DNA of 9,418 bases from Deltaproteobacteria bacterium (lineage in GTDB: Bacteria; Myxococcota; Polyangia; Polyangiales; B10-G4). Both the position numbers and the translations under genes were made by a program. The notes below the pieces were generated by a model. The model did no database searches, was not told where the DNA came from, and saw only the letters and a program-made list of their open reading frames with translations. The DNA is taken from contig JAFDCW010000095.1 in the NCBI GenBank assembly GCA_019312705.1, positions 1 through 9,418 on the forward strand, read 5' to 3'. Shown piece after piece: positions 1-5,825 of this stretch; the stretch's first letter is position 1, and every line of letters begins with the position of its first letter.

Positions 1-165
1 AAGTCCGATGACGTACTTCGATTTCGAAAGGCGGGGCCGACTCATGTCGATGGAGCATGCACGGGCGGGTGGCACTGTTCCAAGCGCGACGCGCAAAACC
101 GAGTGATACGCTGGGCCGTGGTGGGCCGATGAACCTGGGGTCGCTTCATCAAGCTCGACTACTGA

Positions 166-176
166 CCAAAGCTAGC
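166..176. repeat. Left copy of an 11-bp direct repeat flanking the methyltransferase
   Basis: The sequence CCAAAGCTAGC lies about 46 bp before the methyltransferase start. An identical copy is at 1101-1111 and overlaps the methyltransferase stop codon. Similarity ends abruptly on both sides of the 11 bp. It could be a trace of insertion or recombination, or chance. Confidence 0.4.
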
Positions 177-222
177 CCCTCGCCGGATGGAGTCTTCCGC
201 GAAGCTGAGGTAGAACCCCGCC

Positions 223-1110
223 GTGTCCGTGACGGTCGACATCCACCTCGGCGACAACCTCGAGATCCTCCGGGGTCTGCCCGACGAGAGCTTCGACTTC
301 ATCTACATCGACCCTCCGTTCAATACCGGCAAGAAGCAGAGCCGGACGAAGATGAAGATGGTGCGCGACGCCGAGGGCGGGGACCGGACGGGGTTTCAGG
401 GCGCGCGCTATCGGACGGAGAAGCTGGGCACGGTGGCCTTCGCCGATACCTTCGACGACTTCCTGGTCTTCATCGAGCCGCGGCTGCGCGAAGCCGCGCG
501 GCTGCTCAAGCCGACGGGCAGCTTCTTCCTGCACATCGACTTCCGCGAGGTGCACTACGTAAAGGTGCTCCTCGATCAGATCTTCGGCCGCGCCTCGTTC
601 ATGAACGAGATCATCTGGGCCTACGACTACGGAGGCCGGTCCAAGTCCAAGTGGTCGGCCAAACACGACAACATCCTCTGGTACGTCGCCGACCCCAAGC
701 GCTACACCTTCGACTTCGAAGCGATGGACCGCATCCCCTACATGGCCCCGGGGCTGGTGGGCAAAGAGAAGGCGGCCCGGGGCAAGACGCCGACGGACGT
801 CTGGTGGCATACGATCGTGCCGACCAACGGGCGCGAGCGCACCGGGTACCCGACGCAGAAGCCCCTCGGCATCCTCGAGCGGCTCATCAAGGTGCACAGC
901 CGCGAGGGGGACCGGGTCCTCGACTTCTTCGCCGGCAGCGGCACGACCGGCGAGGCCGCCGCCAAGCTCGGGCGCTCCGCCACGCTCATCGACGAAAAGC
1001 CCCGGGCTCTCGAGGTCATGGCCGAACGCCTCGCCTGGGCGTCACCCAGCTTCCACGGCTGGCAGCCACCCGAGCCATCGCAGCCGCCGGACGAGCAGAG
1101 CCAAAGCTAG
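223..1110 (+). CDS. Orphan beta-class site-specific DNA methyltransferase
   Basis: Predicted SAM-dependent N6-adenine or N4-cytosine DNA methyltransferase of 295 residues acting on the host chromosome. The catalytic motif IV, DPPF, is at residues 30-33. A TGYPTQKP segment (207-214) and the SAM-binding motif I, FFAGSGTT (235-242), follow it; catalytic-before-SAM order defines the beta class. The central target-recognition part contains EIIWAYDYGG (129-138). The C-terminus is a Pro/Gln/Ser-rich tail after about residue 280. The start is the GTG at 223: an in-frame TAG at 211-213 bounds the frame and this is the first start codon after it. A GAGG at 207-210 lies 12 nt upstream, a long spacing, so initiation may be weak. 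No restriction endonuclease or specificity subunit is visible in the window, so it looks solitary, although its left-hand neighbour is outside the window. The recognition sequence cannot be read from the protein. Confidence 0.93.
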   Translation: MSVTVDIHLGDNLEILRGLPDESFDFIYIDPPFNTGKKQSRTKMKMVRDAEGGDRTGFQGARYRTEKLGTVAFADTFDDFLVFIEPRLREAARLLKPTGSFFLHIDFREVHYVKVLLDQIFGRASFMNEIIWAYDYGGRSKSKWSAKHDNILWYVADPKRYTFDFEAMDRIPYMAPGLVGKEKAARGKTPTDVWWHTIVPTNGRERTGYPTQKPLGILERLIKVHSREGDRVLDFFAGSGTTGEAAAKLGRSATLIDEKPRALEVMAERLAWASPSFHGWQPPEPSQPPDEQSQS

Positions 1111-1111
1111 C
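1101..1111. repeat. Right copy of an 11-bp direct repeat flanking the methyltransferase
   Basis: The sequence CCAAAGCTAGC is identical to 166-176 in the same orientation. This copy contains the TAG stop codon of the methyltransferase at 1108-1110, so part of it is coding. No terminal inverted repeats or recombinase accompany the pair. Confidence 0.4.
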
Positions 1112-1138
1112 TCTCTTCGAGTAGACGCACGGACGAAA

Positions 1139-1279
1139 TCAGACCGCGCCGCTCGAATCGCCGATCAGCAGGTCCCCCGATGGCGCGCCAGCGTCGGCGA
1201 CGGGCTCACCTCGCGAGCTTTCCTCGTCCGAGCAGCCGACCGCCATCACCATCATTCCGACAAGCCAAAGCCTGGTCAT
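1139..1279 (-). CDS. Very small predicted lipoprotein (46 residues)
   Basis: A 46-residue protein with a short hydrophobic signal, MTRLWLVGMMVMAVGC, in which AVGC is an acceptable though not classical lipobox. Lipidation would fall on Cys16. The mature part is about 30 residues, acidic and Gly/Ser/Ala-rich, with no recognisable domain. The frame is open further upstream, to Met codons at 1348 and 1381, but those extensions are Arg-rich and would put the hydrophobic segment deep inside the protein, so the ATG at 1279 is preferred. No Shine-Dalgarno sequence precedes it. A TATACC hexamer (1287-1292 on the minus strand) would place transcription within a base or two of the ATG, so a leaderless mRNA is possible. 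It converges with the methyltransferase, separated by 28 bp. Function is unknown; it may be a remnant. Confidence 0.5.
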   Translation of the reverse strand: MTRLWLVGMMVMAVGCSDEESSRGEPVADAGAPSGDLLIGDSSGAV

Positions 1280-1393
1280 GGTTTGCGGTATAGCGGAATC
1301 CCTCCGTCGAGCGAAGTCGAGCCGCCGCGTACGCGTGGTCTTCGACATGCTCGCCGCCGGGCTAGGCGACTGAAGCCGCACGGACCGCCCGCT

Positions 1394-1422
1394 GCGACAA
1401 CGCGGGTACCAGATGCTAGACT
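1394..1422 (+). promoter_or_regulatory. Weak sigma-70-like promoter candidate before the modular lipoprotein
   Basis: GCGACA (1394-1399; 4 of 6 matches to TTGACA), a 17-bp spacer, then TAGACT (1417-1422; 4 of 6 matches to TATAAT). The predicted start is near 1429, two bases before the preferred ATG. The matches are modest and could arise by chance. Confidence 0.2.
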
Positions 1423-1430
1423 CGATGATT

Positions 1431-2102
1431 ATGTCTTACCCTACGCGCGCTCTTTCGGTTCTTTCCATCCTGACCGCCCTGCCCCTCATCTTGGCCCTCG
1501 CGGCCTGCGGTGAGTCCCACACGGTCGATGTTGACGGCGGCTCCCTCCCCGACGCAGAGACCGACGCCGACGTGCCCGACACCGGGGGCGGCATCGTCAT
1601 GGACGGTGGGTTCGTCGATGCGACGAGGCCGGACAGCGGCGGCGGCATCGTGACGGACGGTGGAGTCATCGACGCGACGGGACCCGACAGCGGCGGCGGC
1701 ATCGTCGACGGGGGCGGCCCGGCCGATTCGGGTTCGGGGACCGTCACCTGCGGCACCATGACCTGCGATACGACGACCGAGCAGTGCTGCGTCGCGCGGG
1801 ACGGCATGGGCACGACGTCGACCTGCATCCCGGCCGGGGACATGTGCATGGGCGCCGCGGTCGACTGCGACGGCCCCGAGGATTGCACCGGCAGCGACCT
1901 ATGCTGCGCGACCGGCGGCTTCACCGGCGGCCTGACCGTCTCCTGCGTCGCCGCAGACATGTGCGGCGGCTTCACGGGTTTTGAGCTTTGCCACGACCCC
2001 GGGGACTGCACGGACGCCGCAGACATGTGCTGCCCGATCATGCGCGGCGGGATCTCCGCCTCTTACTGCGGCGCGCGCTGTTTCGGCGGCGGGGCTCCCT
2101 GA
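1431..2102 (+). CDS. Cys-rich surface lipoprotein with three six-cysteine modules
   Basis: Predicted outer-envelope lipoprotein of 223 residues. The signal peptide ends in the lipobox LAAC, giving lipidation at Cys26. An Asp/Gly-rich linker of about 80 residues follows, containing two complete and one shortened 18-residue repeats starting PD(T/S)GGGIV. The C-terminal half has 18 cysteines that I parse as three tandem modules of the form C-x(4,5)-C-x(5,6)-CC-x(11,12)-C-x(3,6)-C, presumably three disulfides each. CDGPEDC opens the second module. Similar Cys-rich lipoproteins of unknown function are common in myxobacteria. Two in-frame ATGs lie upstream, at 1413 and 1425. The ATG at 1431 is preferred because it gives a compact signal with an n-region free of acid residues, and because a weak promoter-like pair (1394-1399, 1417-1422) would start transcription near 1429. 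No good ribosome binding site is visible for any of them. The gene ends 2 bp from the convergent MBL-fold gene. Confidence 0.83.
   Translation: MSYPTRALSVLSILTALPLILALAACGESHTVDVDGGSLPDAETDADVPDTGGGIVMDGGFVDATRPDSGGGIVTDGGVIDATGPDSGGGIVDGGGPADSGSGTVTCGTMTCDTTTEQCCVARDGMGTTSTCIPAGDMCMGAAVDCDGPEDCTGSDLCCATGGFTGGLTVSCVAADMCGGFTGFELCHDPGDCTDAADMCCPIMRGGISASYCGARCFGGGAP
1575..1718 (+). repeat. 54-bp tandem repeats encoding an 18-residue Asp/Gly linker repeat
   Basis: Two full 54-bp units (1575-1628 and 1629-1682) and a partial third (1683-1718) encode repeats beginning PDTGGGIV or PDSGGGIV, followed by DGG and, in the full units, a DAT segment. They lie between the lipidated cysteine and the Cys-rich modules, so they probably form a flexible acidic spacer. 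Unit number could vary by slippage or recombination, because unit length is a multiple of three. Confidence 0.75.
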
Positions 2103-2132
2103 CACTATCGGTAGGTCTTCCACCCGCCGCCG
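2084..2132. terminator. GC-rich hairpin spanning a convergent gene junction
   Basis: CGGCGGCGGG (2084-2093) and CCCGCCGCCG (2123-2132) form a perfect 10-bp all-GC stem with a 29-base loop that holds both stop codons. It could fold in either transcript and act as a bidirectional terminator or 3'-end stabiliser. There is no T-run, so it is not a classical intrinsic terminator. The arms encode Gly triplets near the ends of both proteins, so the symmetry may be incidental. Confidence 0.3.
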
Positions 2133-3097
2133 GTGACGGTGCCCTCGGGGATCTCGAGGTCTTCCCGACCAAAGGGCAGCTCGTCCCAGTTGGAATCGAT
2201 GAGCGGGCGCAGGAGGCCCTCGGCGACGAGGTGTGCGCCCGATTCGATGCGCTTGTCGGCGCCGGAGTGCAGGTCGATCAGGCTGTCGAAGCCCCAGTCG
2301 AGGATGCGCCGAGCGCTATCGACGCAACGGCTTTCGTCGTGCACGCGGTAGTGCGCCGGGGACCACGTTACGTGCCCTTCCTGCAGACGCAGCATCTTCC
2401 GGATGGGCCAGGGCTGTTTGTCGCCCTCGGCCCAATAGAACCAACCGTGGCCGCCGTTGAGAAAGCTGCCGCTCGCCTCGTGCCAGAACACCGTCGGTTC
2501 GGCCGTCCCGCGGCGGGCCCCAAAGCGCATCTGGGACCGGTTGATGAGCGTTCCCTCCATGAACCCGTCCCACACGTGCACGTGCAGACCCTGACTCGAG
2601 AGCTCCGGGAGGGCGTCACCGACCGCCATGGTCTCGACGTTGTCGAGGGCGACGAGGGCCGGGTTTTCGCGTTCGATTCGCCCCTCGGCCACACAGACCC
2701 GGGCGTCCGGGAACGCCAAAGCGTACTTGCCGAGGGACATGTGGTGTTCGGGGCCGGGGTTGATGATGAAGCGGATGGGCGCGCCGAGCTGCTCGCTGAG
2801 CGCGCGCAGAGCGCGGAAGGGCTCGTCCTTCTTTTCGTCGGGCCACACGGCATTGACGATGACCAGGCTCGCCTTGCCGGCGGCGTCGCGGACGCGGAAG
2901 ACGAGCAGTCGATTCGGCAGGCGCAGCTGAATGCGCGAGTTGCCGGCGCCGTGCATGGTGAAGAGGCTCCACACATCGGGACCGATTTGGCTGAGCCGCA
3001 CCTCGGAGACCGCTCGCCCCACCACCATGCAGCACTCTTCCGCCTCGACGACGGGGCGCGGGTTTTCTCGGGACTCCAGGTTGCTTTGCAGTTCCAT
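2105..3097 (-). CDS. Metallo-beta-lactamase-fold protein, DUF4336-like
   Basis: Protein of 330 residues, predicted cytosolic, with no signal peptide or membrane segment. Its best resemblance is to DUF4336-type proteins, which belong to the metallo-beta-lactamase superfamily. The segment PEHHMSLGKYALAFPDAR (116-133) matches the family's HH...W/Y...YPDA core, and VFWHEASGSFLNGG (203-216) matches its VFFH..SRTL region, followed by a late LIDLHSG (273-279). The canonical HxHxDH zinc motif is absent, so metal binding and hydrolase activity are uncertain. Substrate is unknown. The start at 3097 is supported by AAGGAG five bases upstream; an upstream in-frame Met at 3169 lies inside the repressor gene and has no such support. 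It follows the tetR gene with only 2 bp between stop and start, indicating one mRNA and coupled translation. The repressor therefore very probably controls it, and its substrate or product may relate to the TetR ligand. Confidence 0.75.
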   Translation of the reverse strand: MELQSNLESRENPRPVVEAEECCMVVGRAVSEVRLSQIGPDVWSLFTMHGAGNSRIQLRLPNRLLVFRVRDAAGKASLVIVNAVWPDEKKDEPFRALRALSEQLGAPIRFIINPGPEHHMSLGKYALAFPDARVCVAEGRIERENPALVALDNVETMAVGDALPELSSQGLHVHVWDGFMEGTLINRSQMRFGARRGTAEPTVFWHEASGSFLNGGHGWFYWAEGDKQPWPIRKMLRLQEGHVTWSPAHYRVHDESRCVDSARRILDWGFDSLIDLHSGADKRIESGAHLVAEGLLRPLIDSNWDELPFGREDLEIPEGTVTGGGWKTYR

Positions 3098-3099
3098 CG

Positions 3100-3732
3100 C
3101 TACTCCTTGGGGGTTGGGGGGGTTCGGGCTGCGCCGTAGAGCAGCAGGTCGACAGTCTGTTGGGTCCACTTGCGCAGGTACTCGGGGGATTTGACGGACT
3201 CGCCGTAGATGCTCTGAATGGCCTCGGCGTAACGAACTTGGCTGTAGATGCGCTCGGTGAGAGCCCCGGCGACGAGCTCGGGATCGACCCCCTTGCGCAA
3301 GAGCTTCCGCCGTCGGGCGGCGCGCAGAAAATCGACGAGGACCTTGGTCTCGCCGAGCAATCGCTCCTTGACGGAGGCCCCGTCACAATTGGGATAGCCC
3401 TGCTGAAACTCGGCGAAGAGGATGATGAGCAGCTCGGGCTCGGCCATGTTGGTCGCCAGCACCTCCTCAGCGAAGAGCAAAAGCCGATTCGCGAGGTCTC
3501 TGGCGTCCTTCGGTGGCCGCCCGAGGATGCGCTGGGCGCTCCGGAGGCGCTGGTCGCCGGAGCGACTGACCACCTCTTCGTACAAACCGCGCTTGCCGCC
3601 GTAGTGGTAGCTGACCGCGTTGACGTTCGCCCCGGCGCCCTCGCAGATGGCCCGCACCGAGGTGCCCTCGTAGCCGCGCTCGGCAAAGAGCCGTATCGCG
3701 ACGGATAGGATCTTTTCGGCCGTTCCCCCCAC
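3100..3732 (-). CDS. TetR-family transcriptional regulator
   Basis: A 210-residue DNA-binding repressor-type protein. The N-terminal TetR helix-turn-helix covers roughly residues 5-52: helix 1 has ILSVAIRLFAERGYEGTSV, and the recognition region is NVNAVSYHYGGKRGLYEEVV, a classic TetR signature. The C-terminal half is helical and should hold the ligand pocket and dimer interface. Length is typical of the family. The start is a GTG at 3732, the first start codon in this frame near the domain; it gives the usual short lead before helix 1. An ATG at 3743 is out of frame. No strong ribosome binding site is seen. It is the first gene of a two-gene operon with the MBL-fold protein. An AT-rich region with inverted repeats lies just upstream and could be its own operator, as TetR repressors commonly autoregulate. 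The NVNAVSYHYGGK signature also occurs in CecR-like members, but I cannot name a subfamily. Confidence 0.93.
   Translation of the reverse strand: MGGTAEKILSVAIRLFAERGYEGTSVRAICEGAGANVNAVSYHYGGKRGLYEEVVSRSGDQRLRSAQRILGRPPKDARDLANRLLLFAEEVLATNMAEPELLIILFAEFQQGYPNCDGASVKERLLGETKVLVDFLRAARRRKLLRKGVDPELVAGALTERIYSQVRYAEAIQSIYGESVKSPEYLRKWTQQTVDLLLYGAARTPPTPKE
3103..3108 (-). promoter_or_regulatory. Ribosome binding site inside the end of tetR
   Basis: AAGGAG read on the minus strand, five bases before the ATG at 3097. The same six bases are the last two sense codons (Lys-Glu) of the TetR gene, directly before its TAG stop. This fixes the start of the MBL-fold gene and implies termination-reinitiation coupling. 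Confidence 0.8.
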
Positions 3733-3750
3733 GACCGGAGCATGGGGGAG

Positions 3751-3790
3751 GTTTGTAACGACCGCAAGAGTTTTTGAAACAAACGTTTAC
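3751..3790. promoter_or_regulatory. Candidate TetR operator/promoter region
   Basis: A markedly AT-rich patch in a GC-rich window, immediately upstream of tetR. It contains the inverted pair GTTTGT (3751-3756) and ACAAAC (3779-3784) and the perfect 8-bp palindrome AAACGTTT (3781-3788). The position between a lipoprotein stop and the tetR start fits an autoregulatory operator. I cannot assign a confident -35/-10 pair. Confidence 0.35.
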
Positions 3791-3791
3791 A

Positions 3792-4304
3792 TCAAGGCTC
3801 GCAGAGCCCGCGGTGGGCGTAGGGACGGCCCGGGCAACTGCCGCTGTTTTGGAACATCGCCCCATCGCAGCCGCAGTAGGTGACCAGGTCCCGGGTGCAG
3901 GCGCGCATCGGCTGACACTTCCACGACGTGTCGCATCCTTGGGCGCCGTCGCAGAAGAGCCCTTGGGCGCAGCGCCTCGTGGCATCGCAGGGGTCGCCTT
4001 CGCCGCCGCCAGCTGATGAGGTCACGGGATCCTCTGCTCCCTCAACCGGGTCGGCGGCGGCTTCGGCCTGGCATTCCACTTGCCCCGGATACGATTCGAG
4101 GATCAGACAGCGCTCGATGGGACACGACGCCGCAGCGCAGGCCGCAGCCGACGTCATGTAGCACTGTCCGTCGTAGCGCACCTCGCAGTCCTCGGGCATG
4201 CCCCCAGCGGACTGGCCGCCGCAGGCCGCGATCGTGAAGGGGACCAAGAATGCGAAGGCGGCCAAGACGGCGAAGACGGCGAAGACGGATGCGATTCGAG
4301 TCAT
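3792..4304 (-). CDS. Cys-rich lipoprotein with degenerate Kazal-like C-terminus
   Basis: Predicted exported lipoprotein of 170 residues. A long hydrophobic signal rich in Phe/Ala/Val runs to the lipobox IAAC (25-28), with lipidation at Cys28. The mature part has a first Cys cluster (about 40-78), an acidic Ala/Glu/Gly linker (about 80-104) and a second Cys cluster (106-168). The end, TYCGCDGAMF...CPGRPYAHRGLC (142-168), resembles the C-terminal half of Kazal-type domains (CGCDG...Y...C) common in myxobacterial lipoproteins, but the usual spacing is altered. Protease inhibition is therefore only a possibility. The start at 4304 is chosen because GGAG (4311-4314 on the minus strand) sits 6 nt upstream and the lipoprotein signal begins there; the open frame continues upstream to 4523 but is Arg/Ala-rich shadow. 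It is divergent from the hydrolase gene (103 bp) and 59 bp upstream of tetR on the same strand. Confidence 0.82.
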   Translation of the reverse strand: MTRIASVFAVFAVLAAFAFLVPFTIAACGGQSAGGMPEDCEVRYDGQCYMTSAAACAAASCPIERCLILESYPGQVECQAEAAADPVEGAEDPVTSSAGGGEGDPCDATRRCAQGLFCDGAQGCDTSWKCQPMRACTRDLVTYCGCDGAMFQNSGSCPGRPYAHRGLCEP

Positions 4305-4407
4305 TGCATGCTCCAAGGTTCGACAGAAGTACCTGGTCTGCTGGGCTGGCGCTACCGCAAGACGCACCCCTTGGACGGCCGCCGGTCGGATGAGGTAGTC
4401 CGTCCGC

Positions 4408-5661
4408 ATGGAGAGCCGCCCAAAGGCCGCCCGACGAGCAGCCCGAGCCGTGGGGGTCCTGGCCCTCGCCGGCGTCGGCGCCGCCCTGTGCACGGCCCTC
4501 GCCGACGCGCTCTCCATCACCACCGCCGATGGGCGATTCGTGGCGGTCGTCGTCGGCGTCGCGGTGCCGCTGCTCGCGGGGTACCTCAGCCGACCGGACG
4601 CGAAGCGTCGCGCGCTCTTCGGCGCCCTCGCCGTCCCCTGGCTCGCTGCCCTCTTCTTCCCGCGCTCGCCCCTCGCCGTGACCTGGCTCTCCGGCAGCGC
4701 CCTCTTCTTGGGCGCGGAGGCGCTGCTCTACGCCGCGCGGACCACCTCTCAGCTCGCGACGCGCAAGACTTCCCGCGCCGGCCTCGCGCTCGTCGTCGCC
4801 TTTCCTGGCCTCGGCGCGCTCATCGCGTTCAGCATCGTCGTGGTGAACCTCCAGATGATCATCGCGCCCGTACGCCTCGGCCACCAGAGCCCCGAGGTCG
4901 TGGCCGACGAGTCCGAAGTGGCCTTCGAGAGCAGCGACGCATACACGCTCCGGGGCACGTTCTCGCCCGGCCAGGAGGGATCCGTCGGGGCCGTCGGCGT
5001 AGTCTTGGTGCACGGCATCGCCGACGGTCGCGACCGCTTCGTCCCCTGGGCGAGGCGCCTCGGCGCCGCCGGCATGCACTCCCTACGCTTCGATCTGCGG
5101 GCTCACGGCCAAAGCGACGGAGCCGTCTGCACCTACGGCCAACGTGAACGCCACGACATCATCGCGGCGGTCCGCTGGATGCATCGGCAACCCGGCGTGA
5201 GCAACGTCGTCGTCGTCGGCTCGTCCATGGGCGGCGGCGCCGTGCTCGCCGCTTCCCGGGACCTCGCCGCGAACGTGCAAATGAACGCAGAAGTGAGCGC
5301 CATCGTCCTCCTGGCACCGGCGTCGGACTACGCCCTGCTCGTCGCCAAACGCGTGAGACTGCTCGGCCCCTTCTCCGCGCCCGTCCTCGCGGTGAGCGCA
5401 CGCGTCGCCCGGGCCATGGGCCAAACGCCGATGACCGGCTGGAGCCCGCGAGACGAGATGACCGATGAGACGCCCGTCCTCGTCCTCCACGGCACCGACG
5501 ACGAGGCCATCCCCCTCACCCTGAGCCGCGCCCTCGCGGATGACCACGAAAACGCGCGCCTCATCGAGCTCCCCGGCGTAAGCCACGACGACACCCCGGA
5601 CGCCGTAGTGAACGACGAACGTGCCTGGGCCGAGGTCCTGGAATTCATCGGCGGCCAGTAG
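4408..5661 (+). CDS. Membrane-anchored alpha/beta hydrolase
   Basis: Protein of 417 residues. The first ~150 residues hold about four hydrophobic segments (roughly 14-34, 44-60, 70-110 and 125-152), predicting a membrane-embedded N-terminus. The rest is an alpha/beta-hydrolase domain. Visible landmarks are the oxyanion-region VHG (201-203), FDLRAHGQSDG (228-238), the nucleophile elbow GSSMGG (271-276; Ser273), the acid in HGTDD (361-365; probably Asp365) and the catalytic His in GVSHDD (390-395; His393). The triad appears complete, so it should be an active serine esterase, lipase or peptidase-like hydrolase, but the substrate is not predictable. The side of the membrane on which the catalytic domain lies is unresolved. 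The start ATG at 4408 has a distant GAGG-containing sequence about 12 nt upstream and precedes a basic N-terminus suited to membrane insertion. Confidence 0.88.
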   Translation: MESRPKAARRAARAVGVLALAGVGAALCTALADALSITTADGRFVAVVVGVAVPLLAGYLSRPDAKRRALFGALAVPWLAALFFPRSPLAVTWLSGSALFLGAEALLYAARTTSQLATRKTSRAGLALVVAFPGLGALIAFSIVVVNLQMIIAPVRLGHQSPEVVADESEVAFESSDAYTLRGTFSPGQEGSVGAVGVVLVHGIADGRDRFVPWARRLGAAGMHSLRFDLRAHGQSDGAVCTYGQRERHDIIAAVRWMHRQPGVSNVVVVGSSMGGGAVLAASRDLAANVQMNAEVSAIVLLAPASDYALLVAKRVRLLGPFSAPVLAVSARVARAMGQTPMTGWSPRDEMTDETPVLVLHGTDDEAIPLTLSRALADDHENARLIELPGVSHDDTPDAVVNDERAWAEVLEFIGGQ

Positions 5662-5793
5662 TCCGGAGAGGCGATGAGTGGCGTGCGCCGGGCTGCACAC
5701 TGGGTGTGAAGGAGCTTGCCCACCGACCGACCAAGCCGACACGAGGCACTGGCGCTGCCCTCGAATTGATAGGGAGTTCGACCGCGTCCAAGC

Positions 5794-5810
5794 CTGGCAC
5801 GAGTGATGCT
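5794..5810 (+). promoter_or_regulatory. Sigma-54-like -24/-12 promoter motif
   Basis: CTGGCACG-N4-ATGCT, with GG at 5796-5797 and GC at 5808-5809 separated by exactly 10 bp, as in the sigma-54 consensus (TGGCAC-N5-TTGC). One base of the -12 element differs. The predicted transcription start near 5821 lies only about 5 bases before the ATG at 5826, which argues for caution. Confidence 0.35.
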
Positions 5811-5825
5811 CCGTACGGGCGAGCC

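Noticed and set aside
17..28. TTCGA-TT-TCGAA near-palindrome in the left leader
   Set aside because: Five-base arms with no nearby start and no supporting elements. The rest of 1-222 shows no gene or RNA that I can support.
172..897. Minus-strand open frame opposite the methyltransferase
   Set aside because: It is antisense to a gene with unmistakable conserved motifs, and its Val/Glu/Asp/Arg-rich composition is typical of antisense shadows.
57..1124. Long plus-strand open frame overlapping the methyltransferase
   Set aside because: Its product is Arg/Pro/Gly-rich with no motif, whereas the overlapping frame carries all methyltransferase motifs. It is a GC-rich shadow frame.
1988..3139. Plus-strand open frame of 383 codons opposite the MBL-fold gene
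   Set aside because: It is antisense to a minus-strand gene with an excellent ribosome binding site and family motifs, and it starts inside the modular lipoprotein gene.
2616..3782. Minus-strand open frame running through tetR and the MBL-fold gene
   Set aside because: It is in a different frame from both recognised genes, and its product is Ser/Arg/Pro-rich without domains.
4255..4295. Short GCGAAGACG-type tandem repeat
   Set aside because: It encodes the Phe/Ala/Val-rich signal peptide of the lipoprotein, so simple codon repetition explains it.
4042..5147. Long open frames overlapping the alpha/beta hydrolase on both strands
   Set aside because: The products are Arg/Gly/Glu-rich and featureless; the frame starting at 4408 holds the hydrolase triad.
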